Positions 15,932 to 23,436 of a DNA stretch of 64,000 nucleotides are shown in pieces. Within the stretch, counting starts at the first letter, position 1; each line of letters opens with the position of its first letter. A program made the position numbers and the translations under genes. Under the pieces are notes generated by a model. That model saw only the letters and a program-made list of their open reading frames with translations. It did not search any database and was not told where the DNA came from. The stretch comes from Saccharopolyspora sp. NFXS83 (GTDB lineage Bacteria > Actinomycetota > Actinomycetes > Mycobacteriales > Pseudonocardiaceae), in assembly GCF_026241095.1 (NCBI RefSeq), contig NZ_JAPFGB010000009.1, positions 1 through 64,000 of the forward strand, read 5' to 3'.

Positions 15932-17241
15932 CGGTGACCTCCCACGAACTCCCGGATGGCGGCGACCATGTAGTCGATCATCTCCGGGGTGATCTTCGGG
16001 AACACGCCGATCCAGAAGGTCCGTTCGGTCACCACGTCGCTGTTGACCAGCGTGCCGGAGACGCGGAAATCCTGACCGAGGTAGGCCGGGTGCCGGGTGA
16101 GGTTGCCCGCGAACAGCAGCCTGGTGCCGATCCTGCGTGACTCGAGGAATTTCACGATCTCGGATCGGGCGAACGGGGCGTCCTCGGCGATGGTCAGCAC
16201 GAAGCCGAACCAGCTCGGCTCGCTGCCGGGGGTGGCCTCGGGCAGCAGCAGGTGCGGCACCCCCTCCAGGCCGCGGCGCAGCCGGTTCCAGTTCCGGTTG
16301 CGCGCTTCACCGAACTCGGTCAGCTTGGTCAGCTGCGAGGAGGCCAGCGCCGCCTGGACGTCGGTGGCCTTCAGGTTGTAGCCGATGTGGGAGAAGATGT
16401 ACTTGTGGTCGTAGCCCTCGGGCAGATCACCGAGCCGGTAGCCGAACCGCTTGTGGCAGGTGTCGCTTTCGCCTGGTTCACACCAGCAGTCCCGGCCCCA
16501 GTCGCGCAGCGACTCCACCACGCGCGCCAGCGCGAGGTTGTCGGTGAGCACGCAGCCGCCCTCCCCGGCCGTGATGTGGTGGGCGGGGTAGAAACTGACC
16601 GTGCTCAGGTCGCCGAACCCCCCGGTGAGTTCGCCCCGGTAGCTGGCCCCCACCCCGTCGCAGTTGTCCTCGACGAAAAGCAGGCCGCGTTCGTCGCAGA
16701 GATCGGCGATCTCCCTGGCCTCGAACGGGTTACCCAGTGCGTGCGCGATCATCACCGCCTTGGTCCTCGGCCCGATCGCGTCCGCGACCCGTTGCGCGGT
16801 GGTGTTGTAAGTACCCAGCTCGATGTCGACGAAAACCGGCTTCAGCCCACATTGCACGATGGGGTTGACGGTGGTGGGAAATCCCGCGGCGACGGTGATG
16901 ACCTCGTCCCCGGGCCGCAGCCGCCGCTCGCCCAGCTCCGGCTGGCACAGGGAGGCCATCGCCAGCAGGTTCGCCGACGACCCTGAGTTCGTCAGGTGCG
17001 CCTTGCGCAGCCCGAGGGTCCGGGCGAAGTCCCGTTCGAACTTCCTCGCCGACGGGCCCGCGGTGATCCTCATGTCCAGCGCGGCTTCCACCATCGCCAC
17101 TCGGTCGTTGGCGTCCAGTGTCGCCCCCGACGGCCAGATCGGTGTCACACCCGGCTGGAACGGTCGCTCCGCGACTTCCTTGTCGTAGTCGCGCACGAGC
17201 TGCAGCACCCGGGCTTTCAGTTCCGCGCCATGGTCGCTCAT
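15928..17241 (-). CDS. NDP-4-keto-2,6-dideoxyhexose 3-dehydratase (SpnQ/E1-like, PMP and [2Fe-2S])
   Basis: A 437-aa C-3 deoxygenase. Its PLP-fold active site reads SFYPAHHITAGEGG: the aminotransferase lysine is replaced by His221, the hallmark of PMP-dependent 3-dehydrases. Cys194, Cys252, Cys254 and Cys262 fit exactly the C-X57-C-X1-C-X7-C [2Fe-2S] motif known for E1 and SpnQ. ColD, the GDP-colitose enzyme, lacks this motif. The enzyme removes the C-3 hydroxyl by a PMP and electron-transfer mechanism and needs a reductase, none of which is encoded nearby. ATG at 17241 is chosen because GGAGGA lies about 7 nt upstream; the GTG at 17247 is less likely. It is the first gene of the leftward operon and is divergent from a glycosyltransferase, sharing a regulatory box at 17298-17313. 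Confidence 0.9.
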   Translation of the reverse strand: MSDHGAELKARVLQLVRDYDKEVAERPFQPGVTPIWPSGATLDANDRVAMVEAALDMRITAGPSARKFERDFARTLGLRKAHLTNSGSSANLLAMASLCQPELGERRLRPGDEVITVAAGFPTTVNPIVQCGLKPVFVDIELGTYNTTAQRVADAIGPRTKAVMIAHALGNPFEAREIADLCDERGLLFVEDNCDGVGASYRGELTGGFGDLSTVSFYPAHHITAGEGGCVLTDNLALARVVESLRDWGRDCWCEPGESDTCHKRFGYRLGDLPEGYDHKYIFSHIGYNLKATDVQAALASSQLTKLTEFGEARNRNWNRLRRGLEGVPHLLLPEATPGSEPSWFGFVLTIAEDAPFARSEIVKFLESRRIGTRLLFAGNLTRHPAYLGQDFRVSGTLVNSDVVTERTFWIGVFPKITPEMIDYMVAAIREFVGGHR

Positions 17242-17297
17242 CAGCACTTCCTCCCCGGGTGGCGGGATACGGTGACCTCATACTTCCGTACGCAGGA

Positions 17298-17313
17298 CTG
17301 GGTTTTTCCCCAT
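17298..17313. promoter_or_regulatory. PAS-LuxR-type operator box 1 (divergent promoter)
   Basis: On the minus strand ATGGGGAAAAACCCAG, matching 13 of 16 positions of the PimM-type consensus CTVGGGAWWTCCCBAG as I recall it. The centre is 32.5 nt from the rightward glycosyltransferase ATG (17338) and 64.5 nt from the leftward 3-dehydratase ATG (17241). Confidence 0.55.
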
Positions 17314-17337
17314 ACTCGGGTTACCTAGCATCGCAGG

Positions 17338-18600
17338 ATGCGAGTGCTGATCGCGATCTCCGCCTGGCCGGGACACTTCATGCCGATGGTGCCGCTGGGC
17401 TGGGCTCTGCGCAGTGCCGGGCACGATGTGCGGGTGCTGTGCAGCCCGCAGGAGGTCGACGCGGTCGTCCGGACCGGTCTGCACCCCGACCCGCGCCTGC
17501 TGGGTTTACCGATGGTGTGGTCCACCAGGCTGATGAACCTTTTCAGCGCCTACCACGGGACCTGGCGCTACCCGGCCCGGCCGCTGCACCCCGACACCGG
17601 GGAGCCGCTGGACCTGGACACCTTCGACATGGGCGGCTGGTGGTCCGCCGCCGTGGACACGTTCGGCAGGCGATGGCGCCAGGACGCGGAGACGGCCGCG
17701 GCCTACGGCCGGGAATGGCGGCCCGACCTGGTGGTCCACGACCCGTTGAGCGCCGAAGGACCGCTGGCGGCGCACGCGGCCGGGGCCCTCAGCGTGGTGC
17801 ACCTGTGGGGACCGACCGGAACAGAGGAACCACTGTGCACCACCGGCGGCTTCGGCGAGGGCGACCCGAGCCGGAACTCCCGCGCCAGGGACTCATTCGG
17901 CCCGGACAGCCCGTTCGGGTCCGCGGAGCTCGCCTCGGTGCTGGACCAGCAGCTCACCCAAGTGCTCGACCCGTGTCCCGGCGAGTTCGGGCTGAACAGC
18001 GTCGGCGCCAGGCTGCCCATCAGGTTCGTTCCGTACAACGGTCCGGGAACCCTCCCCGAGAAACTCCCCGAACGCGACGGCCGTCCACGTGTGTGCGTGG
18101 TGTGGGGCCGCACCACCACGCGTGGCTTCGGGCCGGTGGCGAACAAGGTTGAGCAGGCGGTCACCGCCGCGACCGAGCTCGGTGCGGAAGTGCTGCTGCT
18201 GGCCTCGGAATCCGACGCCGGCAACGCGGAACTGCCCGGGCAGGTGCACCGGCTCAGCGAGGTGCCGCTGCACCTGGTGTTGCCCACCTGTGACGCGGTG
18301 ATCCACGCGGCAGGTGGCGGTTCCATCCTGACCTCGATGGTCTGCGGGGTGCCCCAGCTCATGCTGACGGTCGCCGAGAACGCCGAGAAGTGGTCGGCTG
18401 GAAGACTGGAACGGGCCGGTTGCGGGTTGTCCGTGCGCAATTACGAGGCCGACGTCCCCGCGATCAAGGTGGAGCTCGAACGTCTGCTGTCCGAACCGGC
18501 GTTCGCCGAGTCGGCTCGCCGGCTCGCCGGTGAGGCGCAATCCATGCCCTCCCCGGCCGCGGTGGCCGGTCAGCTGGAATCGCTCGTCTCGGCGCGGTGA
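17338..18600 (+). CDS. Macrolide-type glycosyltransferase 1 (GT1 family, DesVII/SpnP-like)
   Basis: A 420-aa GT-B glycosyltransferase that should transfer a deoxysugar from its nucleotide to a hydroxyl of the polyketide. The N-terminus MRVLIAISAWPGHFMPMVPL and the donor-site motif IHAAGGGSILTSMVCGVPQL (residues ~320-340) are typical of actinomycete macrolide transferases. It is closer to the DesVII/EryCIII/SpnP type, some of which need a P450-like helper; no such heme-less helper is in the window. The ATG has no true ribosome binding site (GCAGG touches it) and lies 32.5 nt from the centre of box 1, so the transcript may be leaderless. Acceptor and sugar are not determined. Confidence 0.88.
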   Translation: MRVLIAISAWPGHFMPMVPLGWALRSAGHDVRVLCSPQEVDAVVRTGLHPDPRLLGLPMVWSTRLMNLFSAYHGTWRYPARPLHPDTGEPLDLDTFDMGGWWSAAVDTFGRRWRQDAETAAAYGREWRPDLVVHDPLSAEGPLAAHAAGALSVVHLWGPTGTEEPLCTTGGFGEGDPSRNSRARDSFGPDSPFGSAELASVLDQQLTQVLDPCPGEFGLNSVGARLPIRFVPYNGPGTLPEKLPERDGRPRVCVVWGRTTTRGFGPVANKVEQAVTAATELGAEVLLLASESDAGNAELPGQVHRLSEVPLHLVLPTCDAVIHAAGGGSILTSMVCGVPQLMLTVAENAEKWSAGRLERAGCGLSVRNYEADVPAIKVELERLLSEPAFAESARRLAGEAQSMPSPAAVAGQLESLVSAR

Positions 18601-18637
18601 TCCGCCGCACCAAGTCCAATGTGGACAACTCGACAAG

Positions 18638-18650
18638 CTGGGATTAAACC
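18638..18650. promoter_or_regulatory. Weak, degenerate operator-like site before 2,3-dehydratase
   Basis: CTGGGATTAAACC keeps one GGGATT half-site and a CC remnant of the cluster box and is centred about 49 nt upstream of the 2,3-dehydratase ATG. It lies in the 92-bp gap after glycosyltransferase 1. It is too degenerate to claim alone. Confidence 0.2.
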
Positions 18651-18692
18651 TACATCTTTCCCGATACAACTGTGCTGTCAGGAGGTGGGTTC

Positions 18693-20123
18693 ATGGCAAC
18701 GGTGGAAGGACCCGTCCTGCGGGTGCCCGACGACACGCTGACGGGTCGGCTCGCACTCTCCGCGTCCACGGTGGACGGTGGCGTCAACTCCCTGGCCGAC
18801 ATCCGTTCCTGGCTCGCGCGGCGTCGTGCCAGTCAGCTCCACCACGTGGAGCGCATCCCGTTCTCCGGTCTGCGATCCTGGCGGTTCGAGGAAGGCTCGG
18901 CCGACCTGTGCCACGACAGCCACAAGTTCTTCCGTATCCAGGGATTGCGGGTCCACTCGGACTACCGGCACGTCCGGCAGTGGACGCAGCCGATCATCAA
19001 CCAGCCGGAGATCGGCATACTCGGCATCCTGATCCGGGACATCGACGGGGTACCGCACTGCCTCATGCAGGCGAAGGCCGAGCCGGGCAACGTCAACGGG
19101 GCGCAGATCTCCCCGACGGTGCAAGCCACGCGGAGCAACTACCTCCGGGTGCACGCGGGAAACACCGTGCCGTACCTGGAGTACTTCCAGAACCTGCAGT
19201 CCGGCAGCGTACTCGCCGACGTGCTGCAGTCCGAGCAGGGCGCGTGGTTCTACCGCAAGCGCAACCGCAACATGATCGTCGAGGTGGACGGGCCGGTCGA
19301 GGCAGGCGACGACTTCTGCTGGGTGACCCTCGGGCAGCTGCACGTCCTTCTCGGTGAGGACAACACCGTCAACATGGACACCAGGACCGTGCTGGCCTGC
19401 ATGCCGGGCGGTTTCGAAGGTGCCCTGGGTGACCAGGACGAGTTCATGTCGGCTCTGGTCAGCTCCTGCGACCCGGCGCGCGGCGGGCTACGCACCAGGA
19501 CCGAGGCGATGAGCTGGATAACGTCCCGGGAAGCCCAGCACGACGTGCGGACCGAGCTGCTCGGGCTGAACGAGGTGCGGGAGTGGCGCCGTACCGAGGA
19601 CGTCATCCGCCACGAGGAGGACCGCTTCTTCCGGGTCATGGCGGTGTCGGTGCGGGCGGACAGCCGCGAGGTGGCCGGCTGGACCCAGCCGCTGATCGAG
19701 CCCGTCGGTGTCGGCTCGATCGCGTTGCTGGTCAAACGAGTGGCCGGAGTGCTGCACGCGCTGGTGAGCGCACGGGTCGAGCCCGGCTACCGCAGCACCA
19801 TCGAACTGGCGCCGACCCTGCAGTGCATCCCGGCGAACTATGCGGGATTACCGAGGGAACTGCACCCGCCGTTCCTCGACTACGTCCATGATCGTGATCC
19901 GCGCCAGGTGTGGTTCGACGCCGAACTGTCCGAGGAGGGCGGGCGCTTCTACCACGCCCGCAACCGGTACCAGATCATCGAGGCACCGGAAGACTTCCCG
20001 GACGGCGACCGGCCGGACTTCCAGTGGCTGACCCTGCACCAGCTCAACAGCCTGCTGATGCACTCGAACTACGTCAACGTCCAGGCCAGGACCTTGGTCG
20101 CGTGCCTGCGGGGGCTGCGGTGA
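18693..20123 (+). CDS. NDP-hexose 2,3-dehydratase (SpnO/TylCVI-like)
   Basis: A 476-aa enzyme for the first step of C-2 deoxygenation: it removes water from an NDP-4-keto-6-deoxyhexose to give an unstable 3,4-diketo-2-deoxy sugar. The protein is a tandem duplication of a ~210-residue unit, as in the family: QWTQPIINQPEIGILGI in the first half matches GWTQPLIEPVGVGSIAL in the second, and QISPTVQATRSNY matches ELAPTLQCIPANY. ATG at 18693 has GGAGGT at 18681-18686. Its stop overlaps the start of the next gene (GTGA at 20120), and the unstable product is expected to be passed to that 3-ketoreductase. Confidence 0.92.
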   Translation: MATVEGPVLRVPDDTLTGRLALSASTVDGGVNSLADIRSWLARRRASQLHHVERIPFSGLRSWRFEEGSADLCHDSHKFFRIQGLRVHSDYRHVRQWTQPIINQPEIGILGILIRDIDGVPHCLMQAKAEPGNVNGAQISPTVQATRSNYLRVHAGNTVPYLEYFQNLQSGSVLADVLQSEQGAWFYRKRNRNMIVEVDGPVEAGDDFCWVTLGQLHVLLGEDNTVNMDTRTVLACMPGGFEGALGDQDEFMSALVSSCDPARGGLRTRTEAMSWITSREAQHDVRTELLGLNEVREWRRTEDVIRHEEDRFFRVMAVSVRADSREVAGWTQPLIEPVGVGSIALLVKRVAGVLHALVSARVEPGYRSTIELAPTLQCIPANYAGLPRELHPPFLDYVHDRDPRQVWFDAELSEEGGRFYHARNRYQIIEAPEDFPDGDRPDFQWLTLHQLNSLLMHSNYVNVQARTLVACLRGLR

Positions 20124-21106
20124 CCGCGCGGCTCTCGCTGGGCGTGCTCGGCTGCTCGGCCATCGCCCGGCGGCGCACGATTCCCGCGCTGGACTCGCTC
20201 GGCAACGTCCGGCTGGCCGCTGTCGCCAGCCGCTCGGCGGAGAAGGCGGAGCGATTCGCCGCGGCGTTCGGTGCCGAGCCGTGCGGCTACGTCGAGCTGA
20301 TCGAGCGGCCGGACGTCGACGCGGTGTATCTCAGCCTGCCCAACATGCTGCACCACGAGTGGGCCAGGCGGGCGTTGCTGGCCGGCAAGCACGTGCTGTG
20401 CGAGAAGCCGCTCACCGGCGACCCGTCCACCACCGAGGAACTGATCGACCTGGCTGCCGAGCGGGGCCTGGTGCTGCGGGAGAACTTCGCCTTCCTGCAC
20501 CACCCCCAGCACGCCAGGGTCCGGGAGCTGATGGCCGACGGAAGGCTCGGCGCGATCCGCACCCTGAGCGTGGCGTTCACCATCCCGTCGCTGCCGTCCG
20601 ACGACATCCGCTACAACGCGGCACTCGGCGGCGGCTCACTGCTCGACCTCGGTGTCTACCCGCTACGGCTGGCGTGGCTGCTGTTCGGCGACGGGCTGTC
20701 GGTGGCGGGCGCGGCACTGCGGGTGGACGAGCGGCTGGGCGTGGACGTGGCGGGGCAGGCCCTGCTGGTCTCCCGCGGCGGTGTGTTCGTCGACCTGCAA
20801 TTCGGTTTCCAGCACTCCTACCGGTGCCGGTACGAGGTGTGGGGGAGCACCGCCTCGCTGAGCCTGGACAGGGCGTTCACCCCGCCGCCGGAACACCGGC
20901 CGGCCATCGTCGTCGAGGAACAGGACCACGACGAGCGGTTCTTCCTGCCGCCGGCTCACCAGTTCCGGCTCTCGGTCTCGTCGTTCGCCGACGCGGCGCT
21001 GCGCGGGGCGGTGGCGAGCGAGGAGGAGCGCTGGCTGACCGGCGCCCTGGAGACCGCCCGGCTGGTCGAGGACGTCCGGGCGGCCTCGGCGGGGCACCTG
21101 GCCTGA
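20120..21106 (+). CDS. NDP-hexose 3-ketoreductase (SpnN-like, Gfo/Idh/MocA family)
   Basis: A 328-aa NAD(P)H-dependent reductase. It has a Rossmann start (LGVLGCSAIARR), the family motif CEKPLT near residue 95 and a C-terminal alpha/beta domain (GGGSLLDLGVYPLR). It should reduce the C-3 ketone formed by the adjacent 2,3-dehydratase to give an NDP-4-keto-2,6-dideoxyhexose. GTG at 20120 overlaps the stop of the dehydratase gene by 4 bp, which indicates translational coupling. The gene ends 11 bp from the convergent thioesterase gene. Confidence 0.9.
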   Translation: MTARLSLGVLGCSAIARRRTIPALDSLGNVRLAAVASRSAEKAERFAAAFGAEPCGYVELIERPDVDAVYLSLPNMLHHEWARRALLAGKHVLCEKPLTGDPSTTEELIDLAAERGLVLRENFAFLHHPQHARVRELMADGRLGAIRTLSVAFTIPSLPSDDIRYNAALGGGSLLDLGVYPLRLAWLLFGDGLSVAGAALRVDERLGVDVAGQALLVSRGGVFVDLQFGFQHSYRCRYEVWGSTASLSLDRAFTPPPEHRPAIVVEEQDHDERFFLPPAHQFRLSVSSFADAALRGAVASEEERWLTGALETARLVEDVRAASAGHLA

Positions 21107-21117
21107 GCACGGCGAGG

Positions 21118-21867
21118 TCAGGACCCCGCCAGTGCCTCGCCGATCCGGTCGCCGACCTCGGCGGCGTGGTCGACGAGGTAGAAATGGCCGCCGGGGAAGA
21201 TGTGCTGCTGGAATCCGCCGGTGGTGTGCTCGCGCCACGAGGCGGCTTCCGCCAGGCTCACGTTCGGGTCCCTGTCGCCGATGAGCACGGTGACGGGGCA
21301 GGTGAGGCCGTGGTCGACGGTGGTGGAGTAGGACTCGATCGCCCGGTAGTCACCCCGGATGACGGGCAGCGTCATCCGCAGCACGTCCTCATCCTCCAGG
21401 AGTGCCTGTGGGGTGCCCTCCAGCCGGCGCAGCTCGGCGAGCACACCGTCGTCGTCGCGGTGCCCCACGCCGTCGTCGCGGGGCAGCGACGGGGCCCGCG
21501 AGCCGGACACCAGCAGGACACCGGGGCCGTGGTCGGCCCGTTCCAGCCGCCAGGCCGTCTCGAACGCGACCGCGGCGCCCATGCTGTGACCGAAGAACAC
21601 CGTCGGCTTGGCGGGTTGTTCCCGCAGCTCCTCGGCGATCAGGTCAGCCAGGAGCCCGATGTCCTCGACGCACGGTTCGTGTCGGCGATCCTGACGACCC
21701 GGGTACTGGACGGCCACGACGTCCACCTCGGGGGCGAACCGTGCCGACACGGGGTGGAAGAAGCTCGCGGACCCGCCGGCGTGCGGGAAGCACACCAGCC
21801 GCCGGGTGCTCCGTGGCGCGGGGTGGTAGCGGCGCAACCAGGCCGTAGTGTTCTCGGTGATCGTCAC
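21118..21867 (-). CDS. Type II thioesterase
   Basis: A 249-aa alpha/beta hydrolase that removes stalled or wrong acyl groups from PKS carrier proteins. The nucleophile is Ser95 in GHSMG, the N-terminal motif is CFPHAGGSASFF and the catalytic His is in GGHFYLV near the end. GTG at 21867 is chosen because the protein then starts like its family (TITENTTAWLRRYHP); the longer frame to 21963 runs through the regulatory box and adds a non-homologous leader. There is no strong ribosome binding site. Box 2 is centred 31.5 nt upstream, suggesting a leaderless transcript. Confidence 0.9.
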   Translation of the reverse strand: MTITENTTAWLRRYHPAPRSTRRLVCFPHAGGSASFFHPVSARFAPEVDVVAVQYPGRQDRRHEPCVEDIGLLADLIAEELREQPAKPTVFFGHSMGAAVAFETAWRLERADHGPGVLLVSGSRAPSLPRDDGVGHRDDDGVLAELRRLEGTPQALLEDEDVLRMTLPVIRGDYRAIESYSTTVDHGLTCPVTVLIGDRDPNVSLAEAASWREHTTGGFQQHIFPGGHFYLVDHAAEVGDRIGEALAGS

Positions 21868-21890
21868 AGTCCCAGTGAAGTCGCCGTGGG

Positions 21891-21906
21891 GCGGGCAAAA
21901 CCCTAG
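21891..21906 (-). promoter_or_regulatory. PAS-LuxR-type operator box 2 (thioesterase)
   Basis: Minus-strand CTAGGGTTTTGCCCGC matches 12 of 16 positions of the recalled PimM consensus; the CTAGGG half is perfect. It is centred 31.5 nt before the thioesterase GTG. Confidence 0.5.
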
Positions 21907-21940
21907 TTTTGGCCGTAGTGGGTCACGTGCTTCGCGTTCC

Positions 21941-21960
21941 GGCCCGCAGCACAGCGGGCC
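21941..21960. terminator. Hairpin between GDP-mannose dehydratase 1 and thioesterase
   Basis: GGCCCGC-AGCACA-GCGGGCC is a perfect 7-bp stem. It lies downstream of the leftward dehydratase gene and may contribute to its termination. Confidence 0.4.
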
Positions 21961-21990
21961 CACCCGGTGAGCAACGAGCGGGCTCTCCGC

Positions 21991-22011
21991 TTTCCCCGGG
22001 ACATGGGGAAA
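21991..22011 (-). terminator. Terminator of GDP-mannose dehydratase 1
   Basis: TTTCCCC-GGGACAT-GGGGAAA is a 7-bp stem 9 bp past the stop codon at 22021 on the minus strand. Confidence 0.55.
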
Positions 22012-22020
22012 TCGCTTGGG

Positions 22021-23052
22021 CTACCAGGCCGAATTCAGCGTCAGCTCGGCGTACTTCTGCTTCCACTCGGCCTGTCGGAGGTCCGACTCGACCATGGTCT
22101 GGATCAGCTCTTCGAAGGACAGGGTGGGTTTCCAGCCGAGTTCGGTGTGGGCTTTGGTGGGGTTGGCGCACAGCGTTTCGACCTCGGCGGGGCGGATGAG
22201 GTCGGGGTCGACGACGACGTGGTCGCGCCAGTCGAGGTCGACCGCCTCGAACGCGATGCGGGCGGTCTCCTGGACGGAGTGCATCGTGCCGGTGCCGATC
22301 ACGTAGTCGGTGGGGATGGGCTGCTGGAGCATGAGGTGCATGGCTTTGACGTAGTCGCCGGCGTAGCCCCAGTCGCGTTGGGCGTCGAGGTTGCCCAGAT
22401 GCAGCTCGTCCTGGTGGCCGAGTTTGATGTTGGCGGCGGCGAGGGTGATCTTGCGGGTGACGAATTCGGTGCCGCGGCGGGGTGATTCGTGGTTGAACAG
22501 GATCCCGGACACGGCGTACATGCCGAAGGATTCCCGGTAGTTGCGGGTGATGTAGTGACCGTAGGTCTTGGCGACTCCGTACGGGCTGCGCGGGTGGAAG
22601 ATGGTCGTCTCGTGCTGGGGTGTTTCGGCGACCTTGCCGAACATCTCCGACGAGGACGCCTGGTAGAAGCGAATGTCGCTGCTGTTGCTGGTGCGGGACT
22701 TGTCGAGCCCGCTGACCAGCCGGATGGCCTCCAGCATGCGCAGCACGCCCATGCCGTTGATCTCGGTGGTCAGTTCTGCCTGCTGCCAGGACAGCGGAAC
22801 GAACGAGATCGCCCCGAGGTTGTAGACCTCGTCGGGCTGTACCTGATCGATCGCGGACACCAGACTGCCCTCGTCCATCAGGTCTCCATCCACGAAGGAC
22901 AGATCGGCCATCAGCTGGCTGATGCGGGACTTCCTCGGATTCGCCTGACCACGGATCATGCCCCATACCTGGTAACCGAGACCGAGCAGGTGCTCGGCGA
23001 GGTAGGAGCCGTCCTGGCCGGTGATACCGGTGATCAACGCACGTTTGGGCAC
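22021..23052 (-). CDS. gmd: GDP-mannose 4,6-dehydratase-like enzyme, copy 1
   Basis: A 343-aa short-chain dehydrogenase/reductase-fold enzyme (GMD family). It should convert GDP-mannose to GDP-4-keto-6-deoxymannose. The nucleotide motif is [14 protein letters not shown], the catalytic segment is ASSSEMFGK and the Tyr/Lys pair is in [15 protein letters not shown] at 23052 is chosen because GGAAGGAG lies 7 nt upstream and the family starts here (PKRALITG); the frame back to 23178 has no homology. It differs from copy 2 in the N-terminal ~130 residues and in a C-terminal extension ([15 protein letters not shown]), but 22081-22679 is almost identical to copy 2. A box lies 114.5 nt upstream. Confidence 0.88.
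   Translation of the reverse strand: MPKRALITGITGQDGSYLAEHLLGLGYQVWGMIRGQANPRKSRISQLMADLSFVDGDLMDEGSLVSAIDQVQPDEVYNLGAISFVPLSWQQAELTTEINGMGVLRMLEAIRLVSGLDKSRTSNSSDIRFYQASSSEMFGKVAETPQHETTIFHPRSPYGVAKTYGHYITRNYRESFGMYAVSGILFNHESPRRGTEFVTRKITLAAANIKLGHQDELHLGNLDAQRDWGYAGDYVKAMHLMLQQPIPTDYVIGTGTMHSVQETARIAFEAVDLDWRDHVVVDPDLIRPAEVETLCANPTKAHTELGWKPTLSFEELIQTMVESDLRQAEWKQKYAELTLNSAW
22081..22679. repeat. Near-identical block shared by the two gmd copies (copy A)
   Basis: This block and 23461-24059 (offset 1380) differ at only about 8 of 599 positions by direct reading, at 22091, 22096, two near 22465, three between 22573 and 22618, and the last base. Outside both ends the similarity falls sharply. 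It encodes the C-terminal ~200 residues of both dehydratases. Confidence 0.9.
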
Positions 23053-23158
23053 GGGCTTTCTCCTTCCGGCACCGTAGGCCAGCTTGCCGACCTCGGTTGA
23101 GGACACCGACTGCGCACATTTCTCGGTACGCCACTGCCACGATTGAACGCGATCGAGA

Positions 23159-23174
23159 CTAGGGATTCCTCCAG
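23159..23174. promoter_or_regulatory. PAS-LuxR-type operator box 3 (gmd copy 1)
   Basis: CTAGGGATTCCTCCAG matches 14 of 16 positions of the recalled PimM consensus. It lies 114.5 nt (centre) upstream of the leftward gmd copy 1 start and directly adjoins the insertion-sequence remnant. Confidence 0.55.
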
Positions 23175-23381
23175 GCATCAGCGGTCATCCTCGTGGGCCT
23201 GGAGTTCTCCCTGCGCCGGTGGCGGGCGAGTCGAACCCGGTGAGGAACTCGTACTTGCTGATTGATGCCGAGCTCCCGAGCACCATGTGAAAACGGCCTG
23301 CCCGACGACATGGCCAGCCGAACCGCTTCCTCGCGAAACTCCGGCGAGCGCAAAATCACGCGTCCCACTGAATTGCTTCCT
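23175..23381 (-). pseudogene. Transposase fragment (IS3-like OrfA N-terminus), degenerate
   Basis: The minus-strand frame from 23368 reads SPEFREEAVRLAMSSGRPF, then GARELGIN, typical of the N-terminal helix-turn-helix of IS3-type OrfA transposases. After about residue 38 the similarity is lost; arginine-rich traces in other frames suggest a frameshift. No complete transposase, terminal repeats or target duplication is seen. It lies between the two gmd copies, so it may mark a past rearrangement there. Family placement is tentative. Confidence 0.6.
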
Positions 23382-23436
23382 CATTCCCTGAACAAAGACG
23401 CCTCATTGGGCCCCTGTCCGAGAACTTCGAGGCACC

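Noticed and set aside
15928-17241. Assignment of the 3-dehydratase as ColD (GDP-colitose pathway) because of the nearby gmd genes
   Set aside because: It has the full four-cysteine [2Fe-2S] motif of E1/SpnQ, which ColD lacks.
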